Shown piece by piece: positions 8,384 to 17,917 of a stretch of DNA of 64,000 nucleotides (positions are counted from its first letter, which is position 1; each line of letters starts with the position of its first letter). Made by a program: the position numbers and the translations under genes. Source of the DNA: Candidatus Gastranaerophilales bacterium (GTDB lineage: Bacteria > Cyanobacteriota > Vampirovibrionia > Gastranaerophilales > Gastranaerophilaceae); assembly GCA_944326485.1 (NCBI GenBank), contig CALVED010000003.1, positions 1 through 64,000 on the forward strand, read 5' to 3'. The notes under the pieces are model-generated. The model was not told the origin of the DNA and searched no databases. It worked only from the letters and a program-made list of their open reading frames with translations.

Positions 8384-9601
8384 TTATTTTTCTTCTGAAG
8401 CAATATAATCATTGATAAATTGTCTTGCAACTCTTGGTGTTCTTATTGCTTTTAGCGCAGCAAATTTTTCTGCTTCTTTTAGTAGATTATCATCTATTTT
8501 TACGCAGCAATCACTTGCTATTTTCTTTACAATATCTAAATATTCATTCTTTGTAAGTGATGAAAAAGTAAGCATAATTCCAAATCTGTCTGATAGTGAA
8601 ACAAGTTCATCTATTGTGTCATTGTAATGAACTTCACTACCTTCTCTTGAAGAAAAACTCTCTTTTACTAAATGCATTCTATTTGTAGTTGCATATATTA
8701 TTGCATTTGAAGGTTTATTTGTTAAGGAGCCTTCAAGTGTTGCTTTTATAGATGAAAAGTTTTTCTCATCTTCATCAAAAGATATATCATCAGCAAATAT
8801 TATGAATTTTAAAGGTTGAGTCCTTAATTTTTCATATAAATCTGATAAGTATATGAAGCTTTCTTTATATACTTGTATTATTTTTAGATTGTATTCTTTA
8901 AATTCATTTATTAAAGCTTTTACTGTTGATGATTTTCCGCAGCCTCTATCTCCGTATAAAAGTATATTATTTGCTTCTTTATTTTCAATAAATGCTTTTG
9001 TATTTTTCTTTATTATATCTTTTTGATATTCATAATTTTTTAAATCATTAAATGTAATGCCATCAAAATATTTAATAGGTATAATTTCTTTTTTTTCATT
9101 ATACTTAAATGCACTATAGCAGGAAAAAACACCATAACCTTTAGTTGTATAAGATTTTATTATATCTTCTAAATTAAAATTAACTTCTTTATTTGTATAA
9201 AATGTTGGTAAATGTTCTATAATATCTTTTGACTCAGGAAATTTAGTGATAAATTCATCTTTTATTCTTTTATAATCATAGTGTAAAAGTTCACTGAATA
9301 AATATAATTCATATCTTGCAGTTTCTAAAATCTGATTATTTTTTTCTATACAACAAGTGCATCCGTGAGAAAGTATATTTTCATCTTTATATATTAAATC
9401 TTTTAAATATTCATACAAATTTTGATTATCTGTTGAACTGTAAAGTTTGTATATAAATTCTGAATATGAAGTTAAAGCATCTTCAATATTATCATTTGAA
9501 GTAAGTTTTCGTATAAAAGATATAAATGATGAAATTATATTATCATTTATTACATTTTTAAATATTGATATTAATAATAACGATTTTAGTGTGTGATTCA
9601 T
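8384..9601 (-). CDS. DUF815-family AAA+ ATPase
   Basis: Cytosolic 405-aa P-loop ATPase of the DUF815 family, whose cellular role is not firmly known. Walker A is LLYGDRGCGKSST (about 213-225) and Walker B is KFIIFADDISF (about 261-271). The family signature LEGSLTNKPSNAIIYATTNR and a late RTPRVARQFINDY follow. The N-terminal ~190 residues are helical with a CTCC cluster (83-86), possibly a metal site. The gene begins 1 nt after the stop of the upstream radical SAM gene, so the two are one transcript, with uvrC at its head. Confidence 0.88.
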   Translation of the reverse strand: MNHTLKSLLLISIFKNVINDNIISSFISFIRKLTSNDNIEDALTSYSEFIYKLYSSTDNQNLYEYLKDLIYKDENILSHGCTCCIEKNNQILETARYELYLFSELLHYDYKRIKDEFITKFPESKDIIEHLPTFYTNKEVNFNLEDIIKSYTTKGYGVFSCYSAFKYNEKKEIIPIKYFDGITFNDLKNYEYQKDIIKKNTKAFIENKEANNILLYGDRGCGKSSTVKALINEFKEYNLKIIQVYKESFIYLSDLYEKLRTQPLKFIIFADDISFDEDEKNFSSIKATLEGSLTNKPSNAIIYATTNRMHLVKESFSSREGSEVHYNDTIDELVSLSDRFGIMLTFSSLTKNEYLDIVKKIASDCCVKIDDNLLKEAEKFAALKAIRTPRVARQFINDYIASEEK

Positions 9602-9602
9602 T

Positions 9603-10694
9603 TTATTTTCTGCCTGTAAGTATCTTTACTATTTTATTTTTTAATTTATATAAGAAACTTTTATTAAAATTTGCAAAATTATGCTTAAAATTGCAATTTA
9701 ATAATCTGCAATACATTTTGCAGCTCTTTGTCATATTTCTGCACTTTTTGGATTTTTCGTTAAGCCATATATCTTCAGGATTAGATTCTTTTATATTTCC
9801 AACAGGTTCCATATTAAAACATAACCTTACATCGCCATAAGGATCAATTGCAAAGTTAGTTGTCCCTACATCACAAACTATTTCATTTAAAATATCATCA
9901 GGATTGTTGAAGAATACTTTCATTGCATTTAATTGTTCATAAGAATTATATATAGAATGTCCTGCTTGTTTCATTTCAATTAATCTATTTATTACTTCAA
10001 TTGCTCGTTTTGACATATTTCTATATTTTGTTCTTAATTCATCAGGCATTTTATATGTGGATGTTTTGCATCCTTTTTGGTAAAAATATCCGTGGAAGGA
10101 TTCTTTATCATCAAGTAATTGAAACATTATTCCATTGATTTTATTTTTTGTTACATATTCAACAAGTGGGATAATTTCTTCCAAGTTTTCAGGTAACATA
10201 ATTGTTGCAATATTTATTCCCAGAGAAGATTTTTTTTCATTTCTTAATTTAGTAAGTGTCTGAATTGTTTCAATTGTTTTTTCGTAAGAACCTTGTCTTC
10301 CCCTTGATTCATCATGTATCAGCGGATTATTTATAGCATTTAATGATACATTTAATGATTCAATTGGTGAGTCTATAATTTTTTCATAAAGATGCTGTAT
10401 GCTGAAAGCATTTGTCATAGATGCAACCTTTATACCGAGAGAATGTGCATATTCTGCAAGTTCAAATATATCTTGTCTTAAAAATGGTTCTCCGCCTGAA
10501 AAGCAAAACCAAAAACCTTCACCTAGCCAGTTTTGTAATTTGTTTAGAATGCCTTTCCAATCATCTGTAGTAAGTTCTTTATCCATTACATCAGATGCTA
10601 CAGTTTTCCATTTTGAGCAAGTTACACATTGCATTTGACATCTATCTGTTACATCAAATGTTATTTGTTGTGGTTTTTCATTAAACTCTTTCAT
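9603..10694 (-). CDS. Radical SAM/SPASM protein
   Basis: Radical S-adenosylmethionine enzyme. The [4Fe-4S] motif C-Q-M-Q-C-V-T-C is at residues 19-26, followed by CFSGGEPFLR (68-77), the SAM-binding G-G-E motif. A C-terminal Cys-rich SPASM-type segment (CDVGTTNF...RLCFNMEPVGNI...CRNMTKSCKMYC, about 280-345) could bind auxiliary clusters. SPASM enzymes modify peptides or complete other maturation reactions; no precursor peptide is visible nearby, so the substrate is unknown. Its ribosome site is GAGAGAGAT. It sits between uvrC (28-bp gap) and the DUF815 ATPase (1-bp gap). Confidence 0.88.
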   Translation of the reverse strand: MKEFNEKPQQITFDVTDRCQMQCVTCSKWKTVASDVMDKELTTDDWKGILNKLQNWLGEGFWFCFSGGEPFLRQDIFELAEYAHSLGIKVASMTNAFSIQHLYEKIIDSPIESLNVSLNAINNPLIHDESRGRQGSYEKTIETIQTLTKLRNEKKSSLGINIATIMLPENLEEIIPLVEYVTKNKINGIMFQLLDDKESFHGYFYQKGCKTSTYKMPDELRTKYRNMSKRAIEVINRLIEMKQAGHSIYNSYEQLNAMKVFFNNPDDILNEIVCDVGTTNFAIDPYGDVRLCFNMEPVGNIKESNPEDIWLNEKSKKCRNMTKSCKMYCRLLNCNFKHNFANFNKSFLYKLKNKIVKILTGRK

Positions 10695-10722
10695 TTATCT
10701 CTCTCTTTCATACAAAATGGTA

Positions 10723-12573
10723 TCAATGGGTATTTTTACTGTCAAGCCTTTTTGATTGTGTATTAAAATAATCATACACTATTTGTGCTTGTTTTTGTGA
10801 CATTAATAACATTAATTCTTCTTTTGTTAACTTTGATATTTTCCCAATATCTGAATATTTTTCAATTAGAATTTTTTTATTTTTTTTGTATAGTCCTTCA
10901 ATATCATCTAACTCTGAGTGCAAGGCTGATTTTTCTCTTAAACTGCGGTGATATGTTATTGCAAATCTGTGTGCTTCATCTCTTATGCGTTGAAAAAAAT
11001 ATAGTGCTTGTGAATTCGTTGGAAACAAAACTGATTTTGTTTTATTTGGTAAAAATACTTCTTCTATTCTTTTTGCCAGTGATATTATATCTTGATTTTT
11101 TACTCCTAATTCTTCTAATATCTCGACTGCACTTGAAAGTTGTCCTTTTCCTCCGTCTATTATTATTAAATCCGGAAATTCTTTATTTTCTTTGAGCAAT
11201 CTGGAATATCTTCTTTTTATTACTTCTCTCATTGATTTAAAATCATCAGGTTTTCCTTCTTCAATTGTTTTAATTTTGAATTTTTTATATTCACTTTTTT
11301 TAGGCATTCCATTATAAAAATAAACTAATGATGCAACTGTATTTGTTCCTTGTATGTGTGATATATCAAAGCATTCGACAGTATGTGGAAATTTCCTTAA
11401 TTTTAATTTCTCTTGTATATATGAACCTGTTTCATTAAAATTATTTTGTATTTCTTGCAATGATTTTACTTTCATTTCCTGCAAGTGATAATTTGAATTT
11501 TTTAATGCAAGTTCTAATATTTCTTGATTCCTTTTACTATCTTTCGGATTTATTGATACTTTGGCGCCTTTTTTTGAACTTAACCACTCTTCAAGAATAC
11601 TTTTTTCATCATTAGCTATTTTATACGAGAATATTATTTCTGATGGTATATCTTCATTCTCTGATAATTGATAGTATTCTTTTATAAAATATGTAATTAT
11701 TTCACTGTCAGAATCGTAGTCAGATTTTGATATTTCAAAGTCTTTTTTATTCGTTAATCTGCCATCCCTAATTTGAAGAAGAGAAATTCCGCCTATAAAT
11801 TCATCACTGCTTATTGATATAATATCTTGATTTATATTGGTGTTTTCATAAACAACTTTTTGTTTTTCTATCGTTTTTAAAACATCAAAATAGCTGTCTC
11901 TATATCTTGCTGCTTTTTCATATTCCTCTTTTTCGGCGCATTTTTCCATCATTTGTTTAAGCTCTTCAACAAGTTGCATTTGCTTTCCTGATAAGAAAAG
12001 TTCTACATTTTTAATTAGCTTCTTATAATCCTCAGAGCTTATTCTTTTCTGGCATGGTGCCATACATCTTCCTATTTGATAATAAATGCAGGGTCTATCT
12101 TTAAATTTTGGTGTTTTACATTGTTTTAGCGGAAATAGTTTTTTTAATAAATCTAAAGTTGTATACATTGATTTTGCATTTGTATAAGGTCCATAGTATT
12201 TACCTTCAAGCATATTTTTATTTCTTTTTCTTGTAACCAATATTCTTGGATAATCTTCTTTTGTTATTAAGAAATAAGGGAATTTTTTGTCGTCTTTTAG
12301 TAAAACATTATACTTTGGCTTATATTTTTTTATTAAATGTGATTCTAAAATTAGCGCTTCAATTTCTGAATTTGTTATTATAAACTCAATTTTTACAATT
12401 TGAGGCACCATAACTTTAAGTTTCACCGAATCGTGTTTTTTATTAAAGTAACTAGAAACTCTTCTCTTTAAGTTTTTAGCCTTACCTACATAAATAATTG
12501 TATCTGTCTTATCATAAAATTGATAAGATCCGCTTGATTCCGGTATTAAACGTAATTGTTCTTTTATATCCAT
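10723..12573 (-). CDS. uvrC: Excinuclease ABC subunit C (UvrC)
   Basis: UvrC makes the two incisions flanking a DNA lesion in nucleotide excision repair after UvrAB hand-over. The 616-aa protein has the N-terminal GIY-YIG nuclease (SGSYQFYDK...IIYVGKAKNLKRRVSSYF, 13-45), a conserved cysteine segment CKTPKFKDRPCIYYQIGRC, the UVR domain (KQMMEKCAEKEEYEKAARYRD, split around 206-226), the RNase H-like nuclease (ECFDISHIQGTNTVASLVYF; DLIIIDGGKGQLSSA) and a C-terminal HhH region. It heads a minus-strand operon with radical SAM and DUF815 genes. A TAAAAT box ends 6 nt before the ATG and no ribosome site is seen. Confidence 0.97.
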   Translation of the reverse strand: MDIKEQLRLIPESSGSYQFYDKTDTIIYVGKAKNLKRRVSSYFNKKHDSVKLKVMVPQIVKIEFIITNSEIEALILESHLIKKYKPKYNVLLKDDKKFPYFLITKEDYPRILVTRKRNKNMLEGKYYGPYTNAKSMYTTLDLLKKLFPLKQCKTPKFKDRPCIYYQIGRCMAPCQKRISSEDYKKLIKNVELFLSGKQMQLVEELKQMMEKCAEKEEYEKAARYRDSYFDVLKTIEKQKVVYENTNINQDIISISSDEFIGGISLLQIRDGRLTNKKDFEISKSDYDSDSEIITYFIKEYYQLSENEDIPSEIIFSYKIANDEKSILEEWLSSKKGAKVSINPKDSKRNQEILELALKNSNYHLQEMKVKSLQEIQNNFNETGSYIQEKLKLRKFPHTVECFDISHIQGTNTVASLVYFYNGMPKKSEYKKFKIKTIEEGKPDDFKSMREVIKRRYSRLLKENKEFPDLIIIDGGKGQLSSAVEILEELGVKNQDIISLAKRIEEVFLPNKTKSVLFPTNSQALYFFQRIRDEAHRFAITYHRSLREKSALHSELDDIEGLYKKNKKILIEKYSDIGKISKLTKEELMLLMSQKQAQIVYDYFNTQSKRLDSKNTH

Positions 12574-12579
12574 AGCTAT

Positions 12580-12612
12580 ATTTTACAATAGTTTTAATAT
12601 TACTGATATAAT
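12580..12612. promoter_or_regulatory. Divergent pair of -10 boxes with leaderless geometry
   Basis: Only 45 bp separate uvrC and the YkgJ-like gene. On the minus strand TAAAAT (12585-12580) ends 6 nt before the uvrC ATG; on the plus strand TATAAT (12607-12612) ends 6 nt before the ATG at 12619. Each spacing puts +1 on or next to the A of the start codon. Neither gene has a Shine-Dalgarno sequence. Confidence 0.55.
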
Positions 12613-12618
12613 TATGTT

Positions 12619-13032
12619 ATGTTTTTAAAGAAAATTTTTTATAAATACATACTAAAAAGAAAATACTTTAGATATGGCAGCTGCAACAGGTGTGGTGATT
12701 GTTGCAGTAAAATATATGTAAATCACAAAAAAGATACTATTAAAACAGTTGAAGAATTTGAAAAATTAAAAAAACTGCACCCATTTTACACTTTTTTGGA
12801 AGTAATTGATAAAGATATTAATGGGCTTGTATTTAAATGTAATAAATTTGATAAAGAAAAACATATTTGCACTATTCATAAATTCAGACCCGGTATTTGC
12901 AGAAGATATCCTTCTGAAATTATTTTAAACATGAATGGAGTAATGTCAGATAAATGTGGGTTTTATTTTAAACCGATTGATAGTTTTAAAGATATTCTAA
13001 AAAAACAACAAAAGAAAACAAATAATTTCTAA
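12619..13032 (+). CDS. YkgJ-family cysteine-cluster protein
   Basis: Small (137 aa) protein of the YkgJ / putative zinc- or iron-chelating family (UPF0153-like). The signature CNRCGDCCSK (22-31) is followed by FKCNKFDKEKHICTIHKFRPGICRRYP (about 74-100) and a further Cys in DKCGFYF, giving the usual eight-Cys pattern. The family probably binds a metal; its reaction is not known. The basic N-terminus has no signal peptide. It is divergent from uvrC and its last 4 bp overlap the end of folP on the other strand. Confidence 0.85.
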   Translation: MFLKKIFYKYILKRKYFRYGSCNRCGDCCSKIYVNHKKDTIKTVEEFEKLKKLHPFYTFLEVIDKDINGLVFKCNKFDKEKHICTIHKFRPGICRRYPSEIILNMNGVMSDKCGFYFKPIDSFKDILKKQQKKTNNF

Positions 13033-14198
13033 TATAATTTTTGAGCAATATTTAAAAACTTTTTAGTTAATTCAACATTATGAACCCTATGAATATTAAC
13101 ATTAGAAAGCATAGAAGAATATAATGCTGTATGTAAATCAGCTTCTTCACAAGTAACATTAAATGTTTTTCTGATAAATGATTTTCTTGAAATTCCTAAT
13201 AAAATAGGACATTTTAGACTTTGAAATTCATCAAGCCTTTTTAAAAGTTCAAAATTGGATTCAACTGATTTCCCAAAACCTATCCCAACATCTATTATTA
13301 TATTTTTTCTGGAAAGTCCAGAATCTACAAGCAATTCAATTTTATCTTTTAAAGACATATATACTTCTTCAACAATATCAGCATTAACAAAATCTGTAGA
13401 AACTGCTGGAACTTTGTCTGAATGCATAATTATTGTTGGTATATTTTTTTTGACTACAAAATCAAATAATTTTTTATCAAAATCTAATCCGGAAACATCA
13501 TTTATAATATCTGCACCCATCTCTATTGCATTTTTTGCTGTTTCATAATTTCTCGTATCAATACTAATTGGAATATCAGAATATTTTTCTCTAATTTCCT
13601 TTATAACTGGAATTACTCTATTTATTTCTTCTTCTGTATTAATCTTCTCGGCCCCAGGCCTTGTTGATTCGCCGCCTATATCAATAATATCTGCACCATT
13701 TTTAATCAACTCACCACAATGTATTAAAGCTGATTCAACAGAATTATAATTTCCTCCGTCTGAAAAAGAATCCGGTGTTATATTTAGAATGCCCATTATG
13801 TATGGTCTTGACCAATCAAATATTCTATTTTTTATTGCAATTGATTCTACTTTTTCATTTAATTGAAAATTAAGTTCTTTCGCTATTTCTTTTAAGCGAA
13901 ACGGCTGAATATATAATTTTTTTATGAGCTTTTTTAATTGAGAATTTGTTGCAAAAATAATTGCATCAGTAGTCTCGCATTTACACATTATTGTATCTCT
14001 GTTAACAGCACAATCAAAACCTAAAGATAGACAGAGCTGTTTTAAAATATTTGCTTCATGTGGCTTTAAGTTAAATATTTTGTATAAATGTCCTTCATAT
14101 TTTGATGATGCTTCAACAATATAAGAAGTATCAAACCCAATTTTATTTAATTCTTTAACTATATTATTATTCGCTTTTTTTACAAAAATATTCCTCAT
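13029..14198 (-). CDS. folP: Dihydropteroate synthase FolP with N-terminal extension
   Basis: FolP joins 6-hydroxymethyl-dihydropterin diphosphate to p-aminobenzoate in folate synthesis. The catalytic TIM barrel begins near residue 131 and contains MGILNITPDSFSDGG (135-149), DIGGESTRPGA (173-183), ISIDTRNYETAKNAIEMGADIINDVSG and GIGFGKSVESN plus LLGISRKSFI. The first ~130 residues are an extension with a CKCE segment near 72-75, not part of the classic ~280-aa enzyme; extended forms occur in several lineages. No ribosome site; TATAAT ends 6 nt before the ATG. The gene is monocistronic and convergent with the YkgJ-like gene. Confidence 0.95.
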   Translation of the reverse strand: MRNIFVKKANNNIVKELNKIGFDTSYIVEASSKYEGHLYKIFNLKPHEANILKQLCLSLGFDCAVNRDTIMCKCETTDAIIFATNSQLKKLIKKLYIQPFRLKEIAKELNFQLNEKVESIAIKNRIFDWSRPYIMGILNITPDSFSDGGNYNSVESALIHCGELIKNGADIIDIGGESTRPGAEKINTEEEINRVIPVIKEIREKYSDIPISIDTRNYETAKNAIEMGADIINDVSGLDFDKKLFDFVVKKNIPTIIMHSDKVPAVSTDFVNADIVEEVYMSLKDKIELLVDSGLSRKNIIIDVGIGFGKSVESNFELLKRLDEFQSLKCPILLGISRKSFIRKTFNVTCEEADLHTALYSSMLSNVNIHRVHNVELTKKFLNIAQKLY

Positions 14199-14210
14199 AA
14201 AAATATTATA
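14199..14210 (-). promoter_or_regulatory. -10 box giving a leaderless folP mRNA
   Basis: TATAAT at 14210-14205 (minus strand), then ATTTTT, then the folP ATG at 14198. Only 6 nt separate box and start codon. The -35 region is weak. Confidence 0.5.
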
Positions 14211-14245
14211 AAAAAAACTATCTTCTTTTGGTAGATTAAATATGC

Positions 14246-14280
14246 AAAAAAAATGGACTGTTTTAAACAGTCCATTTTTT
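14246..14280 (-). terminator. Rho-independent terminator
   Basis: Stem AAAATGGACTG/CAGTCCATTTT, loop of seven, with a T9 run on the minus strand. It ends the transcript of the hypothetical gene at 14293-14952 and insulates folP. Confidence 0.92.
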
Positions 14281-14292
14281 AATATAAATAAA

Positions 14293-14952
14293 TTACATAA
14301 ATATTTCTGCGAGTTCAGCTATTTTAGAAGTTTCTTCAAATGCTTTTCCAAACTTTGTTTTTGTTCCTGTATAAGCATTTTGACCTTTTTGTAAAATATC
14401 ACTTACACCGTCATCATTTGCATCTCTTCCACATATTGCAGGGAATACTGTCGCTAAACCAACCCAACCTGCTGCGTTTTGGAATGCTTTTGTAGCTCTT
14501 TCTTGTACATTTGCTGATTCGGGAATACCTGAATATACAAGCTTTTTATAGCCGTTTCTTGCTAATTTTTCAACTTGGCCGATTGCTTTACCTGCAACAT
14601 TCTTTACTTTTGAAAGTTTATCTGGGTTTTCATTTATTAATGAAGTTGCAAAATCTTGAGCTGATTTTGAACCTTGTTTTAATAACCCTTCCATTGCAAC
14701 AGGTGCTTTTTTTGCATAAGTTGTAAATATAGATGCTAATTTTTTACCTGAAGCAAATGCTAATAAACCTGCTAAACCTATTGAGGCAGCAGCTGCAAAC
14801 GGTTTCTTTATATCATCTGATTCTACAAATTCATCATTTAATTGATTTGTTACCCTTAGAACTCTGTCATAGTCAGAAGAAGTTTCATAAAAATTACCTT
14901 TAAATGATGCTTCTGGTTTTATTGGAGTACAGTTAGTTGCAGAAATGTTCAT
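14293..14952 (-). CDS. Hypothetical protein with ASFKG leader and acidic Ca-loop-like motif
   Basis: Unrecognised 219-aa protein. The N-terminus (MNISATNCTPIKPEASFKG, 1-19) is the shared leader type. An Ala/Gly-rich hydrophobic segment at about 51-68 may be a membrane helix, followed by a helical region rich in Lys and Ala, another hydrophobic patch near 155-170, and GRDANDDGVSDIL (about 174-186), which has the D-x-N-D-x-G-x-S-D spacing of an EF-hand or dockerin-type calcium loop. The ribosome site GGAAGG lies 6 nt before the ATG. It is divergent from secA and has its own terminator. Confidence 0.7.
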   Translation of the reverse strand: MNISATNCTPIKPEASFKGNFYETSSDYDRVLRVTNQLNDEFVESDDIKKPFAAAASIGLAGLLAFASGKKLASIFTTYAKKAPVAMEGLLKQGSKSAQDFATSLINENPDKLSKVKNVAGKAIGQVEKLARNGYKKLVYSGIPESANVQERATKAFQNAAGWVGLATVFPAICGRDANDDGVSDILQKGQNAYTGTKTKFGKAFEETSKIAELAEIFM

Positions 14953-15227
14953 GTTATACCTTCCTTACATACTTATTCTACATCAATTAAAACAATAAAT
15001 GTTAAAATTTGCTTGAATAGTGTCAATTGTTAAGAAAAGTTTACAAAGCTTATTATATGTTTTATTAATAATAATGAGAGTAATTATTTGTATGAATTTT
15101 TTAAGTATAATATTTCTTACACATATTTATATATTTTTTAATAATTAAAATATTATAAAATTCTTAAAAAAATTTTTTTTATATGTTAAAATTCTTGTTA
15201 AATGTAGATTATCGGAGATTAGGGAGA

Positions 15228-17915
15228 ATGATTGATTTTCTTATTAAGTTATTAGGCGATCCCAATAATAATAAAATAAAAAAAATGATGCCGGTTGTGG
15301 AACATATAAATGCTCTAGAACCTGAATTTATAAAACTAACTGATGAAGAACTTAGGAATAAAACAGAAGAATTTAAAAAAATCTTAGCTGCTCGTCCAAC
15401 TTCAAATGACATAAAAAAAGATAGAGAGCTTGAAAAGCAAGCTTTAGATGCAATATTACCTGAAGCTTTTGCAACTGTCAGAGAAGCAGGCAAAAGAGTT
15501 TTAAATATGAGACATTTTGACGTTCAGTTATTAGGCGGTATTTTCCTGCACGAGGGTCAAATTGCTGAGATGAGAACCGGTGAAGGTAAAACTTTAGTTG
15601 CTACTCTGCCTGCATATTTAAATGCTCTTACAGGAAAGGGTGTTCATATAGTTACTGTTAACGACTATTTAGCACAAAGAGACAGTGATTGGATGGGAAA
15701 AATATTCAGATTCCTTGGTTTATCAGTTGGTGTTATTCTCTCCGGAATGAATGATTATGATGATTTTATTAAGAAAAAAGAAGCATATTTATGCGATATA
15801 ACATATGGTACTAATAATGAGTTTGGATTTGATTATTTAAGAGATAATATGGCAACATCTCTTGAACAAAGAGTGCAGCGTCCATATAACTATGCAATTA
15901 TTGATGAAGTTGACAGTATTTTAATTGATGAAGCTAGAACGCCTTTAATTATAAGCGGAAGATTGGATAAATCTGCTGAGCTTTATAGAACTATGGCTGC
16001 TGTTGCTCCTCAACTGGTTAAAAATGTTCATTATGAAGTTGATGAAAAAAATAAAAATGTAATTCTAACTGAAGAAGGTATTGATAAAGCTCAAGAAATT
16101 TTAAAAATACAAGATTTGTTTGATATTAATAATCAGTATGCTCATCATTTGCTGCAAGCTTTAAAAGCAAAAGAGTTATTTCATCTTAATACGGATTATG
16201 TAATTAAGAATGGTGAAGTAATTATCGTAGATGAATTCACAGGTAGGTTAATGGAAGGAAGACGTTGGTCTGACGGTTTGCATCAGGCTGTTGAAGCAAA
16301 AGAAGGAGTTAAAATCCAAGATGAAACTCAAACTCTTGCAAGTATTACTTTCCAAAATTTGTTTAGATTATACCCTAAATTATCAGGTATGACAGGTACT
16401 GCTATGACAGAAGAGGCTGAATTTGGTAAAATTTACAACCTTGAAGTAACAACAATTCCTACTAATAAAAAAGACATTAGAGTAGACATGCCTGATATTA
16501 TCTACAAAACAGAAAATAGAAAATATCTTGCTGTTGTTGATGAAATTATAAAAATGCATAAAGAAGGCAGACCCGTTCTTGTAGGTACAATAAGTATTGA
16601 GAAATCAGAATTGGTCTCTGACTTACTTAAAAATAGAGGAATAAAGCATAATATATTAAATGCAAAACATCACGAAAAAGAAGCTTATATAATTGCTCAG
16701 GCCGGAAGGTATGGAGCCGTTACTATTGCGACAAATATGGCAGGTCGTGGTACAGATATTTTGTTGGGCGGAAATCCTGAGTATATGGCAAAAGAAGAAT
16801 TAGTTAAGAAAAATATATTTCCAGAAACAACTCCAGATTATGAAAAAATTAAGAATGAAATTCTTGAAAAGACAAGAAAAATAACGCAAGAAGAACATGA
16901 AAAAGTTGTTAATGCGGGCGGATTACATGTTATTGGTACAGAAAGACATGAATCTAGGAGAATTGATAATCAGTTAAGAGGCCGTGCTGCTCGTCAAGGT
17001 GACCCTGGTTCTACAAGGTTCTTTTTATCACTTGAAGACAGTTTAATGCGTATTTTTGGTGGACAGCAGATTATTGCTTTAATGAATTCATTTAATCTTG
17101 AAGAAGATGTTGCAATTGAAAACGTATTTATTACTAAACAAATTGAAAAAAATCAAAAGAAAGTTGAAACATTCCATTTCGATGCAAGAAAAAGTGTATT
17201 GGAATATGACGATGTTATGAATCTGCAGCGTGAAAAATTTTATGCTCAAAGAAATAAAGTTTTAGAAGGTAATAATCTTTATGATGATATTATTTATATG
17301 ATAGAACGTGAAGTAGATAGGCTTTTAAAATCATATATTGCTCCAGGGATGAATCCTGATGAATACGTTTATGAGGATTTAGTTTCTCTGGTTAAGGAAA
17401 TTCACTCTGAAATACCTCAACTTTCTTATCTGGAAGTAAAAGATATTCAAGGTCTTAAATATGAAAATGTTTATGCAAAAATAAAAGATTTTGCAATAAC
17501 GGCATATAAAGAACATGAAGAAAAAACTGTTGCATTCTATAATCAAGTTGGTGAGCAATATGAATTAAATTATGTAAAACAAGAACCTTTCACTGCTAAT
17601 AATATAATGAGAGGACTTGAAAAAGATGTTCTTTTAAGAGTAGTTGATAACAGATGGATTGATCATTTACATAATATTGATATGTTAAGAGATGGTATCG
17701 GATTAAGGGCTTATGGACAAAAAAATCCACTCTTAGAGTATAAAAAAGAAGCTTATGATTTATTCAATAATATGATGTTTGATATACAAAGTGAAACTGT
17801 AAAACATCTTTTTAGAACTAAATTTGGTATTCAGATTGTTACTCCTGCGCAAATGCAAAATATTCAAGGTATTATGCCAGAACAAACAATTATTATGGAT
17901 GAGGATAAAGAATAA
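15228..17915 (+). CDS. secA: Preprotein translocase ATPase SecA
   Basis: SecA drives post-translational export through SecYEG. The 895-aa form begins at ATG 15228 (M-I-D-F-L...LLGDPNN), the point where SecA family members usually start; GGAG lies 10 nt upstream. An in-frame ATG at 15183 would add 15 residues and has no ribosome site. Visible are the Q-motif region, Walker A RTGEGKT, DEVDSILIDEARTPL, the preprotein cross-linking region, ATNMAGRGTDILLGGNPEYM and the LRGRAARQGDPGSTRFFLSLED motor motif. The C-terminus stops at ...MPEQTIIMDEDKE and lacks the Cys-rich SecB/zinc tail. It is followed after 2 bp by waaA. Confidence 0.97.
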   Translation: MIDFLIKLLGDPNNNKIKKMMPVVEHINALEPEFIKLTDEELRNKTEEFKKILAARPTSNDIKKDRELEKQALDAILPEAFATVREAGKRVLNMRHFDVQLLGGIFLHEGQIAEMRTGEGKTLVATLPAYLNALTGKGVHIVTVNDYLAQRDSDWMGKIFRFLGLSVGVILSGMNDYDDFIKKKEAYLCDITYGTNNEFGFDYLRDNMATSLEQRVQRPYNYAIIDEVDSILIDEARTPLIISGRLDKSAELYRTMAAVAPQLVKNVHYEVDEKNKNVILTEEGIDKAQEILKIQDLFDINNQYAHHLLQALKAKELFHLNTDYVIKNGEVIIVDEFTGRLMEGRRWSDGLHQAVEAKEGVKIQDETQTLASITFQNLFRLYPKLSGMTGTAMTEEAEFGKIYNLEVTTIPTNKKDIRVDMPDIIYKTENRKYLAVVDEIIKMHKEGRPVLVGTISIEKSELVSDLLKNRGIKHNILNAKHHEKEAYIIAQAGRYGAVTIATNMAGRGTDILLGGNPEYMAKEELVKKNIFPETTPDYEKIKNEILEKTRKITQEEHEKVVNAGGLHVIGTERHESRRIDNQLRGRAARQGDPGSTRFFLSLEDSLMRIFGGQQIIALMNSFNLEEDVAIENVFITKQIEKNQKKVETFHFDARKSVLEYDDVMNLQREKFYAQRNKVLEGNNLYDDIIYMIEREVDRLLKSYIAPGMNPDEYVYEDLVSLVKEIHSEIPQLSYLEVKDIQGLKYENVYAKIKDFAITAYKEHEEKTVAFYNQVGEQYELNYVKQEPFTANNIMRGLEKDVLLRVVDNRWIDHLHNIDMLRDGIGLRAYGQKNPLLEYKKEAYDLFNNMMFDIQSETVKHLFRTKFGIQIVTPAQMQNIQGIMPEQTIIMDEDKE

Positions 17916-17917
17916 AT

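Noticed and set aside
10785-11195. Open frame of 136 codons on the plus strand opposite uvrC
   Set aside because: It is very rich in Leu, Phe and Ile, has no ribosome site and lies fully within the conserved C-terminal half of uvrC; it is a mirror of AT-rich coding bias. Similar antisense frames opposite proA, folP, secA, the LptD-like gene and others were dropped for the same reason.
15183-15227. Upstream ATG as the secA start
   Set aside because: It lacks a ribosome site and adds residues not usual for SecA; ATG 15228 has GGAG 10 nt upstream and aligns with the family start.
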